From Ariolimax columbianus (taxonomy: Eukaryota > Mollusca > Gastropoda > Stylommatophora > Arionidae), in NCBI GenBank assembly GCA_036924085.1, contig JAVGWX010000011.1, positions 15,957,108-16,021,107 on the forward strand: a stretch of DNA of 64,000 bases. Direction: 5' to 3'. Of the stretch, positions 53,341 to 63,850 are shown one piece after another. Position 1 is the first letter of the stretch, and each line of letters starts with the position of its first letter. The translations under genes were made by a program, and so were the position numbers. The notes below the pieces were generated by a model. The model saw only the letters and a program-made list of their open reading frames with translations. It had not been told where the DNA came from and searched no databases.

Positions 53341-55038
53341 TAGGGCCTTCTCGATGCAAAACATGAAGCGCACAGGGAATACCAGAGGGACACACCATCT
53401 CCAGCAGCAAAAGCTGCATTCAATACTGCTCGCAAAGCTGTGCAGACCAGGCTTAGAGAGATGCAAGACTCCTGGTTCAGCAAAAGAGCTGACGAAATTG
53501 AGATGTTCGCCGAGCGTCATGACACCAAACGGTTTTACGAGGCACTGAAAGCTCTCTACGGCCCGCAGCCCTCTAGTAATACTCCAGTTCGCTGTGCGGA
53601 TGGGGTACTGCTAACATATACGGTTCAGATTCTAGACAGATGGGCAGACCACTTCTGCAAAATACTAAACCACCCATCGTCCATAAATGAAGAGGCCATC
53701 CGGCGAATGCCGCAGGTGGAACTGAACTTGGCGTTGGATGAAGTCATTACTGAGGAGGAAGTCGACAGGGCAATCAGTTCCCTGTGGATGATAATGTCTA
53801 AGTTTGGCTGTCCCAAAAAGTTGATAACAATGGTGAAACAGCTACACGAAGGCATGTGTACTCGTGTACTGGACAGCGGTGCAATCTCTAAAACGTTTCT
53901 AGTATCAAACGGAGTAAAACAAGGATGTGTACTCGCCCCGACTTTGTTCAGCATGATGTTCGCGGCCACGATGGCAGACGCCTTCAGATCATTGGAGCTT
54001 GGAATACCCATAAAGTACCACACAGATGGCAAGTTACTCAATTCCAGAAGAATGAAGGCCAAAACCAAAGTGGCTGGCGACATAATCAGGGAACTTGTAT
54101 TTGCTGACGACTGCGCTCTAATGAGCAACTCCGAACTGAACATGCAGGTTGGAATGGACCAGTTCTCTGCCGCATGCGAAAATTTTGGCCTGACCATAAA
54201 CGCCAAAAAAACAGAGGTCATGTACTAACCAGCACCAGGCATGCCGTACACAAAACCAGAGATTACAGTCAGCGGGCAGAAGTTGAATGTCGTAGACAAA
54301 TTCACATACCTGGGCAGCACGCTGTCAAGATCTGTCAGGCTAGACGATGATGGGGCAAGCAGAATAGCAAAGGCCAGCACAGCCTTTGGTAGAATGCGCT
54401 CGATGGTCTGGGCACGTCGTGGCATCAGCGTCAAGACCAAACTCAAAGTCTACCGTGCAACCATCATTCCAAACCTACTATACGCTTGCGAAAGCTGGAC
54501 TGTATACTCTGGACATGCAATGAGGTTAAATCACTTCCACACAGGTTGCCTGAGGCGAATATTCCACATCCGATGGCAAGATCGTGTCACTGACATCGAA
54601 GTTCTCTCGAGGGCTAACATGCTCAGCATCCATGCACTGCTAGAAAATGCACGACTAGGACGGGCCGGACACCTCGTCCGTATGTCAGACGAGCGGCTCC
54701 CAAAGAAGCTTCTCTACGGCGAGCTGAGAGAGGGATGGCGTGAGAGAGGGCGCCCAAAGAAACGTTTTAAAGACGGTCTGAAGGACTCACTAACAAGTTG
54801 CCAGATAGACATCGACACCTGGGAATGTCTTGCGCAAAACAGATCTGACTGGAGAAGCGCAGTCAAATCGGGTGTAGCTGCCGGTAAAGACGAACGTGTT
54901 GTGAAAGCCCAGAGGAGACGCGAGACGCGGAAATTCTAAGCAGCGGGAACACCATCCCCTTCTACAAACCTCGTGTGCCCGATATGTAGCAGATGTTTTC
55001 GTGCTCGCATAGGCCTGTTCAGCCACATGCGCACATAG
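53341..55038 (+). mobile_element. RTE-type LINE, truncated and internally deleted, C-terminal zinc finger kept
   Basis: One reading frame runs from about 53344 to 55038 with only two internal stops (TAA at 54226-54228 and 54937-54939). It begins LDAKHEAHREYQRDTPS, passes EEEVDRAISSL, then joins abruptly to WMIMSKFGCPKKLITMVK, so the first RT motifs appear deleted. It continues NGVKQGCVLAPTLFSMMF, LVFADDCALM (catalytic FADD intact), DKFTYLGSTLS, LLYACESWTVYSGHAMRLNH, CLRRIFHIRWQDRVTD, RAGHLVRMSDERLPKKLLYG and a GRPKKRFKD box. The end LVCPICSRCFRARIGLFSHM is a C2H2-like finger. Non-functional; clade by boxes and from memory of the family. Confidence 0.85.
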
Positions 55039-56170
55039 CAGACTATCACATTTTAATGATCTTGAAGACATCAAAACTACAATAACATTTTTGAAAACAC
55101 CAATACATTAATTAACCATAGAAACACAACAGCTAAAAAATAAAGATCACTCTTGAGGGACCCCCTCCCTGTTAAAAATTCTTATTATAAATAAAAGATT
55201 GTAACGAAACAATACATATATATTTAAAGGAAGTTGTACAGCACTCGCGTGAATGTATTTTTATAGACAGAACAAAAAGACATTGTGATCTTTACGTCAG
55301 CAGTTATCGTATATGCATTCGTGTCTTTTTTGTTATTCAATAGTATCTATGTTATCTTAACACTTAAAAAGATGGCTGAAAGATGTCCAATTAAGAAAAT
55401 ACATCGGTCACGACAGCTAAATACCATCACTTATTATGTATGTGTGTTCAACGACACCTTATGATACAGAAACTAATAATAGAAATAATAGTTGTCCATC
55501 GCAGGTTAAGATGGCAACAGCATCAGATTTATGCTAGGAGATGTGTTCTCGTATTCGTGTAAATACAAATCCTGGGACGGCAGACCCTGCTCTACCATGG
55601 CCGTTATGTTCTGTAGTGCGGTACACTTTCTCTGAAACTTGACGATGCAGTTTTCCTATGCGGTCCGCAATTTTGTATGCTTCTAGCTAACCAGGCGGAA
55701 CGGTTCTGTGCAAGCATCTCCCGTGAGATGACATCAATAAAGAAGTTTTTCAAAAACATTTTCAAGTAGTCGATCTAGCGTTTCTCCTGTAACCATGATG
55801 AACATCTGCTTGTTCTCAGCTCACCGTTCAGCCTATATGTGATGTGGTCCAATATAGATAAATATTTCATGTTTATGTGAACGCAGAGTGAAGACCCGGC
55901 TGACTGAACCTATTAATCAACATTTCTAGTGAAAACATCTCAAACAGATGTAATGTATCTGGTACCCTTTGCATTCACATTATTCCAGTTCAATGTCAGG
56001 AGCGTTAAACCAAAAATAATTGAAAATCACTCATTTCATATTTTTTCCAGATCTCTTGCAGAATCATAGGAGACATTTATTATAGACATAGACTTCAGTT
56101 AAACTGCGAATTAGAAATCCCGGCCATAACGTTATTGCCCATCGTAACATCAGACGGGTTTGTCTTCATA
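55039..56170. other. 1.1 kb unassigned flank
   Basis: AT-rich; includes the RTE 3' flank. No further domain, repeat or element end was recognised. Confidence 0.4.
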
Positions 56171-56173
56171 ATG

Positions 56174-56339
56174 TCTTCTTCTTCTTCTTCTTCTGCGTAC
56201 ACAGTCAGACAGTAACCATTATTTTTTCGAAAAAAGCGGCGGTCATTCTGAGACTCTCGCCACTACCATAGAGCTTGTCTTGCAGTTCCACTGGCAATGG
56301 CCACATCTGCTCTCTCTGATCCTCGTATGTCGGGCAGTT
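56174..56339 (-). mobile_element. I-like LINE 3' end, inverted, fused head-to-head with the next copy
   Basis: Reverse complement of the final ~165 bases of the I-like LINE: CTT tail at 56174, then the antisense of FFEKIMVTV, ESLRMTAAFF, LQDKLYGSG and QNCPTYEDQREQMWP. It breaks at CGGGCAGTT and passes directly into plus-strand endonuclease sequence of the neighbouring copy. No flanking duplication was found. Confidence 0.9.
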
Positions 56340-59300
56340 TCCCTAACGCACCACCTGCATGAAGGTAAGATTGACGTGGCATGTATCCAGGAAACGCACC
56401 TCAACAATAACCATAAATTCTCAATCAGAGGATACCAGACCTTCCGTCTAGATAGAGAAGGCCACAAAGGAGGGGTCCTGATACTGACCAGAAACAGCAT
56501 ACCGAGTAGCGCGGTACCTGTCAATCACACCGGACAAGCAGAAATTGTAGGAGTTGACATAATGGCTCAAGAGACGAAGCTCCGCATTTTCAATCTGTAC
56601 GGACCACCAAACAGAGACCTATCGCTCTCGAGTATGGAGGTCAGAGACTCCAACTGCATAGTAGTTGGAGATTTCAACAGCCACTCGGAGAGATGGGGCT
56701 ACTCTGACACAGACAGCAGAGGTGACGAAGTGGAAGATTGGGAGATAGATGCAAATCTCTCCCTAATCAATAGGCCGGAGGATAGCCCTAGCTTCTATTC
56801 AAGAACATGGCATACCACCTCGACTCCAGATTTGGCCTTCTCCACACAGGACATACACTATAAAATAGACCGCCAGGTGCTAAACCAACTGGCAGGTAGC
56901 GACCACAGGCCGATCAGGCTAACCATTGACATGGAAGTAGGCCCACAGGAAACAAAACCGCTCCCACGTTGGAATTACAAACGAGCCGACTGGGACAGAT
57001 TTGCAATCCTGACAGATGGGCTGTGTGAAACCATCAACACACGAAACACCAAAATGAAGCCCATGGTAGAGAGCCTAAGCAAGGCAATAATGCAAGCCGC
57101 CACTGAAACCATCCCAAGAGGAGCTAGGAAAAACTATAAGCCCTACTGGAATGATGAGTTACAGAAAGTGGAAGATACAGTAACAAATGCTAGGAACGTG
57201 GCAGAACGTGAAAAATCCATGGAGGCAAACATCGCCCTCAAAGCCGCCACGGCGAAGTACAAACACACTCTCAAGCAAACAGCAAGAGAAAGTTGGAAAA
57301 ACAAAACGGAAAGTTTAAACCTGGACAAAGAAGGGAACAAGCTATGGAAGCTAGTCAGAGCCATGAATGACGAAACCCCGTCAAATAAACAAATTACTAT
57401 CAAGCAGGGCGAGAACTTGATCACAGGTAAGAAAGCCGCAAACGCCTTTGTCGATCACTATGCCAGAGCAAACCCCATCGAGGTCCCTGCAGATAAGCAT
57501 ACAGACATTAGCGAAGAGCTAAAGGGTCACGAAAGCATAAATACGGCTCCTGAAGAGCACATGATGGCCAAACTAACCATGCGCGAAATGGAAGAGGCTA
57601 TGAGAACACTAAAGAAAAGGAAATCTCCCGGAAAAGACGGGATAACAAACGAAATGCTGATGGGGCTGGGCCAAACAGCGAAGAAAAAACTACTATCAGT
57701 CCTGAACCAAAGCTGGAAAAGGGGTATTGTACCCCAGGCATGGAAGGATGCAATACTGGTACCAGTACCAAAAACAGGAAAGGATAAAACAGATCCGAAT
57801 GGATACAGGCCCATAAGCCTAATGAGCTGTGTCGGCAAGCTGATGGAACGGATGATAAACACCAGACTTATGTGGCATCTGGAAGAAAAACGAATACTAA
57901 TTCCACAGCAAGCCGGCTTTAGACAGCACAGATCCACTGAGGACCAGGTCATCCTCATAGCCCAGGAGATAGAAGATGCCTACCAGGCACAGAAGCACAC
58001 AGTAGCTGTTTGGGTGGATCTGGAAAAGGCATTTGACAAAGTCTGGAAGGACGGACTTAGAGTCAAGCTGAGAAGAAGTGATGTCTGTGGGAAGATGTAC
58101 AAGTGGATCAACCACTACCTCAAACAAAGAACGGCCAGAGTCCAAGTACAAGGGCAGATGAGCAAAAAGGTGACACTCGAGCAGGGAGTACCCCAAGGGG
58201 GAGTACTGTCACCCACACTCTTTCTGGTATATATAAACGATATTACAGAGAATATACCAAGAAGAGTCCATAGCTCAATGTTTGCAGACGATCTGGCTAT
58301 GTGGACCTCTGAAAAGAATCTCACCATAGCAAGAAATCGGATGCAAACGGCCCTAACATCGCTGGAAGAGTGGGCGAACTCATGGCTGGTAAAAATAAAC
58401 GAGGAGAAAACCACGTGCACAATATTCTCGCTCTCATTAAAACCCCAAAGTACCAAATTAAGCCTAAACGGCAAAATCCTGCAGCCAAACGACAACCCAA
58501 CCTATCTGGGAGTCACATTTGATCGGCGCATGACATGGAAAAGTCAGATTGAGAGAAACCGAATGAAAGCCAGAGAAAGAATGGCGATCATGAGGAAACT
58601 TGCTGGCACAAGCTGGGGAGCAGACGAAAGCATACTAAAGAAACTGTACACTGGAAGAGTGAGACCAGTTCTCGAGTATGGCATTGCGGCATGGACAACA
58701 GCAGCGAAGGCGAACTTCGATAAAGTTAACAAACTTCAAAACCAAGCCATGAGAATCATAACAGGTGGCATGAAGTCAACGCCAATTGTAGAACTTGAAA
58801 AGATTACAAGACTGCAATCCATGACCGATAGAAGAGACTGCAGAGCCCAGCTGCAGTCAGAGAAACTCCGAAGACTGACGGACCATCCAATGTACCAGAG
58901 ACTAAACAATCTGGGAAATGGGAAACTGAAGCGGAGAAACTTTGCAGAAATAGCCAAAGCAAAGATGCACGAAGATCCCACAAACGCACTAACAACACCA
59001 AAACCCATCACTACTGTACGAAAACCTACTTGGAGGCAGGATATATTTCCAGAGGTGGTGGAAAATATACCAGGTATTGCAAACAAAAACTGCCAGAGTG
59101 AGAAAGAAAGGAGAGACACTACCCTAAGCTTCATAACGAAAAGCTACCCAAGCATGGACTGGACCCATGCATACACCGACGGTTCTGTAACAAACACTAC
59201 ACAGAACGGAGGGGCAGGAGCATTCCTGAACCTACCAAATGGCACAAATATAACACTGTCATTCGCTACTGGTAAGTACACAAGCAATTTCAGAGCAGAG

Positions 59301-59993
59301 GCAGAGGCACTGAGGGCGGCAGTGGAAGAAATGGCAACACACAGTGAAAATGAGAGCCATATAGTCTTGCTGACAGATGCTCTCGAAGTAGTCACAGCGC
59401 TAAAAAGCCAGAAGAACACTGAGCTTAATGACTTAAGAGCAGCACTCTGCAAACTGTGCCAGCAGTCCGCACCAAAAAGGGTGGTGATACAGTGGGTTCC
59501 GTCACACTGCAACATCCAAGGAAACGAGGAGGCCGATAGACTGGCAAAAGAAGGTGCAAGACTACCACAAACAGATACCAGTATGACGTACGAAGAGTCA
59601 AAACGGCTTATCAAAGCCAGATACATGTCCAAATGGGAAACCGAACATACTGGTTACACCAAAAACGATGCCTATTACCAGTTGAACCGAAGAGAGCAGG
59701 TCGTTGTCTTCAGACTTCGCACTGGCCACAACAGACTGAGGTACCACCTATTCAACAAACTGAAGATAGGGTGTACCGACGAATGCCCGTGCGGTACTGG
59801 TAAAATGACCACTGAACATCTGCTGCAGAACTGCCCGACATACGAGGATCAGAGAGAGCAGATGTGGCCATTGCCAGTGGAACTGCAAGACAAGCTGTAT
59901 GGTAGTGGCGAGAGTCTCAGGATGACCGCTGCTTTTTTTCGAAAAAATAATGGTTACTGTCTGACTGTGTACGCAGAAGAAGAAGAAGATTGA
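56280..59993 (+). CDS. I-like LINE polyprotein (endonuclease, RT, RNase H, CxC-HxxxxC)
   Basis: An uninterrupted 1,237-codon frame. The first ~20 residues come from the inverted fragment, so the given ATG is not the ancestral start; genuine LINE sequence begins near SLTHHLHEG (residue 21). Endonuclease: CIQETH (E38), GDFNSH (D131, N133), AGSDHRPI (D208, H209). The first WNxNG box is missing. RT: KTGKDKTDPNGYRPISL (~498), WVDLEKAFDKVW (578-589), GVPQGGVLSP (636-645), SSMFADDLAMW (FADD 668-671). RNase H about 958-1092: D967, E1007, D1033 and D1086 are all present. C-terminal C1169, C1171, H1180 and C1185. A one-base T insertion in the final T run (near 59935) replaces the usual FFEKIMVTV end with FFRKNNGYCL and a short Glu-rich tail. 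Confidence 0.9.
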   Translation: MQFHWQWPHLLSLILVCRAVSLTHHLHEGKIDVACIQETHLNNNHKFSIRGYQTFRLDREGHKGGVLILTRNSIPSSAVPVNHTGQAEIVGVDIMAQETKLRIFNLYGPPNRDLSLSSMEVRDSNCIVVGDFNSHSERWGYSDTDSRGDEVEDWEIDANLSLINRPEDSPSFYSRTWHTTSTPDLAFSTQDIHYKIDRQVLNQLAGSDHRPIRLTIDMEVGPQETKPLPRWNYKRADWDRFAILTDGLCETINTRNTKMKPMVESLSKAIMQAATETIPRGARKNYKPYWNDELQKVEDTVTNARNVAEREKSMEANIALKAATAKYKHTLKQTARESWKNKTESLNLDKEGNKLWKLVRAMNDETPSNKQITIKQGENLITGKKAANAFVDHYARANPIEVPADKHTDISEELKGHESINTAPEEHMMAKLTMREMEEAMRTLKKRKSPGKDGITNEMLMGLGQTAKKKLLSVLNQSWKRGIVPQAWKDAILVPVPKTGKDKTDPNGYRPISLMSCVGKLMERMINTRLMWHLEEKRILIPQQAGFRQHRSTEDQVILIAQEIEDAYQAQKHTVAVWVDLEKAFDKVWKDGLRVKLRRSDVCGKMYKWINHYLKQRTARVQVQGQMSKKVTLEQGVPQGGVLSPTLFLVYINDITENIPRRVHSSMFADDLAMWTSEKNLTIARNRMQTALTSLEEWANSWLVKINEEKTTCTIFSLSLKPQSTKLSLNGKILQPNDNPTYLGVTFDRRMTWKSQIERNRMKARERMAIMRKLAGTSWGADESILKKLYTGRVRPVLEYGIAAWTTAAKANFDKVNKLQNQAMRIITGGMKSTPIVELEKITRLQSMTDRRDCRAQLQSEKLRRLTDHPMYQRLNNLGNGKLKRRNFAEIAKAKMHEDPTNALTTPKPITTVRKPTWRQDIFPEVVENIPGIANKNCQSEKERRDTTLSFITKSYPSMDWTHAYTDGSVTNTTQNGGAGAFLNLPNGTNITLSFATGKYTSNFRAEAEALRAAVEEMATHSENESHIVLLTDALEVVTALKSQKNTELNDLRAALCKLCQQSAPKRVVIQWVPSHCNIQGNEEADRLAKEGARLPQTDTSMTYEESKRLIKARYMSKWETEHTGYTKNDAYYQLNRREQVVVFRLRTGHNRLRYHLFNKLKIGCTDECPCGTGKMTTEHLLQNCPTYEDQREQMWPLPVELQDKLYGSGESLRMTAAFFRKNNGYCLTVYAEEEED
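56340..59988 (+). mobile_element. I-like LINE, near-complete copy
   Basis: The longest copy in the window, from within the endonuclease to the GTGTACGCAGAAGAAGAAGA tail. It lacks the 5' UTR, any ORF1 and about the first 30 residues of the endonuclease. It is joined on the left to an inverted 3' end and on the right directly to a truncated second copy. The domain order with RNase H after RT is that of the I group of LINEs (I, LOA, Nimb-like); exact clade not assigned. Confidence 0.92.
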
Positions 59994-61434
59994 GAGAAAC
60001 CGAATGAAAGCCAGAGAAAGAATGGCGATCATGAGGAAACTTGCTGGCACAAGCTGGGGAGCAGACGAAAGCATACTAAAGAAACTGTACACTGGAAGAG
60101 TGAGACCAGTTCTCGAGTATGGCATTGCGGCATGGACAACAGCAGCGAAGGCGAACTTCGATAAAGTTAACAAACTTCAAAACCAAGCCATGAGAATTAT
60201 AACAGGTGGCATGAAGTCAACGCCAATTGTAGAACTTGAAAAGATTACAAAACTGCAATCCATGACCGATAGAAGAGACTGCAGAGCCCAGCTGCAGTCA
60301 GAGAAACTCCGAAGACTGACGGACCATCCAATGTACCAGAGACTAAACAATATGGGGAATGGGAAACTGAAGCGGAGATACTTTGCAGAAATAGCCAAAG
60401 CAAAGATGCACGAAGATCCCATAAACGCACTAACAACACCAAAACCCATCACTACTGTACGAAAACCTACTTGGAGGCAGGATATATTTCCAGAGGTGGT
60501 AGAAAATATACCAGGTATTGCAAACAAAAACTGCCAGAGTGAGAAAGAAAGGAGAGACACTACCCTAAGCTTCATAACGAAAAGCTACCCAAGCATGGAC
60601 TGGACCCATGCATACACCGACGGTTCTGTAACAAACACTACACAGAACGGAGGGGCAGGAGCATTCCTGAACCTACCAAATGGCACAAATATAACACTGT
60701 CATTCGCAACTGGTAAGTACACAAGCAATTTCAGAGCAGAGGCAGAGGCACTGAGGGCGGCAGTGGAAGAAATGGCAACACACAGTGAAAATGAGAGCCA
60801 TATAGTCTTGCTGACAGATGCTCTCGAAGTAGTCACAGCGCTAAAAAGCCAGAAGAACACTGAGCTTAATGACTTAAGAGCAGCACTCTGCAAACTGTGC
60901 CAGCAGTCCGCACCAAAAAGGGTGGTGGTACAGTGGGTTCCGTCACACTGCAACATCCTAGGCAACGAGGAGGCAGACAGACTGGCAAAAGAAGGTGCAA
61001 GGCTACCACAAACAGATACCAGTATGACGTACGAAGAGTCAAAACGGCTTATCAAAGCCAGATACATGTCCAAATGGGAAACCGAACATACTGGTTACAC
61101 CAAAAACGATGCCTATTACCAGTTGAACCGAAGAGAGCAGGTCGTTGTCTTCAGACTTCGCACTGGCCACAACAGACTGAGGTACCACCTATTCAACAAA
61201 CTGAAGATAGGGTGTACCGACGAATGCCCGTGCGGTACTGGTAAAATGACCACTGAACATCTGCTGCAGAACTGCCCGACATACGAGGATCAGAGAGAGC
61301 AGATGTGGCCATTGCCAGTGGAACTGCAAGACAAGCTGTATGGTAGTGGCGAGAGTCTCAGGATGACCGCTGCTTTTTTCGAGAAAATAATGGTTACTGT
61401 CTGACTGTGTACGCAGAAGAAGAAGAAGAAGAAA
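59989..61434 (+). mobile_element. I-like LINE, tandem truncated copy
   Basis: Begins at GATTGAGAGAAACCGAATG, matching about 58547 of the neighbour, directly on that neighbour's GAA tail. The frame 60004-61404 (466 codons) carries LAGTSWGADES, RPVLEYGIAAWTTA, a complete RNase H and CPCGTGKMTTEHLLQNC, ending FFEKIMVTV. Only a handful of amino-acid differences from the neighbour were noticed (for example N to Y at KLKRRYF, Q to L at HCNILGN). Its own tail is GAAGAAGAAGAAGAAGA. Confidence 0.93.
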
Positions 61435-61539
61435 AGCAATTTAGTGTGCAATTTGTGTTGGGAATACATTCTAGGTGATAGTCCCAGTTCGGAAAGCTGT
61501 GCCTAACACGTCTGTAAGTTCTGCAATATTTATTTATAA

Positions 61540-62690
61540 CTACTACAAGTAATACTACTACTCCTTCTACTGCACATACTAATGATACCACTTCTACTGC
61601 ACATACTAATGATACCACTTCTACTGCACATACTAATAATACCACTTCTACTGCACATACTAATTATACCACTTCTACTGCACATACTAATAATACCACT
61701 TCTACTGCACATACTAATGATACCACTTCTACTGCACATACTAATAATACCACTTCTACTGCACATACTAATTATACCACTTCTACTGCACATACTAATA
61801 ATACCACTTCTACTGCACATACTAATAATATCACTTCTACTGCACATACTAATAATACCACTTCTACTGCACATACTAATAATACCACTTCTACTGCACA
61901 TACTAATGATACCACTTCTACTGCACATACTAATAATACCACTTCTACTGCACATACTAATAATACCACTTCTACTGCACATACTAATGATACCACTTCT
62001 ACTGCACATACTAATAATACCACTTCTACTGCACATACTAATAATACCACTTCTACTGCACATACTAATGATACCACTTCTACTGCACATACTAATAATA
62101 CCACTTCTACTGCACATACTAATGATACCACTTCTACTGCACATACTAATAATACCACTTCTACTGCACATACTAATTATACCACTTCTACTGCACATAC
62201 TAATAATACCACTTCTACTGCACATACTAATAATATCACTTCTACTGCACATACTAATGATACCACTTCTACTGCACATACTAATAATACCACTTCTACT
62301 GCACATACTAATAATACCACTTCTACTGCACATACTAAAAATACCGCTTCTACTGCACATACAAATAATACCACTTCTACTGCAAATTCTGATAATACCA
62401 CTTCTACTGCACCTACTAATAATACCACTTCTACTGCACATACTAATGATACCACTTCTACTGCACATACTAATAATACCACTTCTACTGTACATACTAA
62501 TAATACCACTTCTACTGCACATACAAATAATACCACTTCTACTGCAAATTCTGATAATACCACTTCTACTGCACCTACTAATAATACCACTTCTACTGCA
62601 CATACTAATGATACCACTTCTACTGCACATACTAATAATACCACTTCTACTGTACATACTAATGATACCACTTCTACCGCAGCTACTAAT
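61540..62690. repeat. 27-bp minisatellite, about 42 units
   Basis: The unit CTGCACATACTAATAATACC plus ACTTCTA is 27 bases; AATGAT and AATTAT variants are scattered. Because 27 is a multiple of three, several frames stay open: Ile/Pro/Leu/His on plus (61582-62769), Arg/Ser/Gly/Ile/Cys and Val/Leu/Cys/Ala/Glu on minus. A third plus frame reads TSTAHTNNT nonapeptides from about 61518 to 62801 but has no ATG that I can see. Confidence 0.95.
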
Positions 62691-63165
62691 CCTATTACTG
62701 GTATTGCTGCAACTACCTCTTCTAATGCTGTTACTACTAATTCAATTTCTACTACTACTACAGTCCTAACATTTACGTCTACTACTTATCACCACGACTA
62801 AAACTGCTTCTATTCCGTCACTATTACTGCTTCTACTATTATTATTATTTATATTATTATTATTGCTACTATTACGACTAATACTATTACTACCACTACT
62901 ATTACTACTGTTATCAATACTAACTCTTACTGCTACAACTTCTGTTACTACTACCACTGCTGTTACCTATAATACTATTACTACTGTTACCAATACTACC
63001 TTTTATTACTAAAACTACTGTTACTACTACTACTGCTGCTACAATTACTACTAGTACTAAGCACTCTTACTACTACCCCTACTTCTGCTGCTACTACTAC
63101 TATTACTACTACTGCTACTGACCACCCTTCGTACTACCATTACTGCTGCTACTACTATTTAGTTA
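62691..63165. repeat. Imperfect ACT/TTA microsatellite tract
   Basis: Long runs of ACTACT/TTACTA triplets with substitutions. It follows directly from the 27-bp array, whose unit is itself ACT-rich. Confidence 0.9.
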
Positions 63166-63365
63166 TTGCCCGTTGGCAATCAAACGGCCACAACATCAAA
63201 CGGTTTTGTCTTAATAATGTGACATGCGCTGTGTTTAGATTATAGTGAGAAAGGTTTTGCGCTGGTCATCAATCTCACTCTTATCCCGAGTTACCTTGGA
63301 TCAGTGGCAAGACTATTGGTCGAGACGATTGGAGGTAACCCGGAATGCGGACACTTTGGTCTTAC
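63166..63365. other. Unassigned segment between microsatellites
   Basis: Contains GTGACATGCGCTGTGTTTAG, similar to sequence upstream of the Penelope-like element at 19.05-19.08 kb, suggesting a shared dispersed repeat. No gene. Confidence 0.4.
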
Positions 63366-63500
63366 CTCCCGTGAAGTATTACTGTTACTATTACTACTAC
63401 TATTACTACTACTGCCCACACTTATTCTTGCCACTGCTACATCTGCTGCTACTACTACTATTGCTACTATTATTACAACTACAATTGTTATTACTCCCGA
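63366..63500. repeat. ACT-type microsatellite
   Basis: Imperfect TTACTATTACTACTAC runs. Confidence 0.9.
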
Positions 63501-63604
63501 GTGGCTTGTCGCTGTCTTTGTGAATGACAAAAACAAGAATAGCACCACTGCCCCCACATATAGCATGTCGTAAAAGACGACTTGCGTGTAACACGGCAGA
63601 CAAC
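63495..63604 (+). repeat. Dispersed repeat 'W', second copy
   Basis: ACCACTGCCCCCACATATAG and CATGTCGTAAAAGACGACTT resemble 22670-22735. Confidence 0.6.
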
Positions 63605-63850
63605 CGACCATGGATAAGTGGCACCTAGCAGGTTGCGGGTCTATTTTGTTCTAGTGTTTGAGTCTATTCAGATCGATTAACCACTATCCGCGACATGTGT
63701 CACAGCGCAGTGAAGTAATTTGCTGCTCGAGCCTAGCCCGCTAAGCAGAAAATCCTCCCCCCCCCCCCCCAGGCTACATCCAGCTCACGCCAGAGCTCGG
63801 ACCCGCACATGGACATTCGCCCCTGTAGAAGTACAGGTCGACTAAGATCA
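63605..63850 (+). repeat. Dispersed repeat 'Y', second full copy
   Basis: Matches 3985-4235. It contains a C-run (63758-63770) and ends CCTGTAGAAGTACAGGTCGA. It follows W here, as the Y head does at 22.7 kb. Confidence 0.75.

Noticed and set aside
56280..56340. First 20 residues of the 1,237-codon LINE frame as a true N-terminus
   Set aside because: They are antisense to the LINE 3' end and arise from the inverted fragment.
61530..62769. Long frames of Ile/Pro/Leu/His and Arg/Ser/Gly/Ile/Cys repeats
   Set aside because: A 27-bp array keeps several frames open simultaneously; there is no independent coding evidence.
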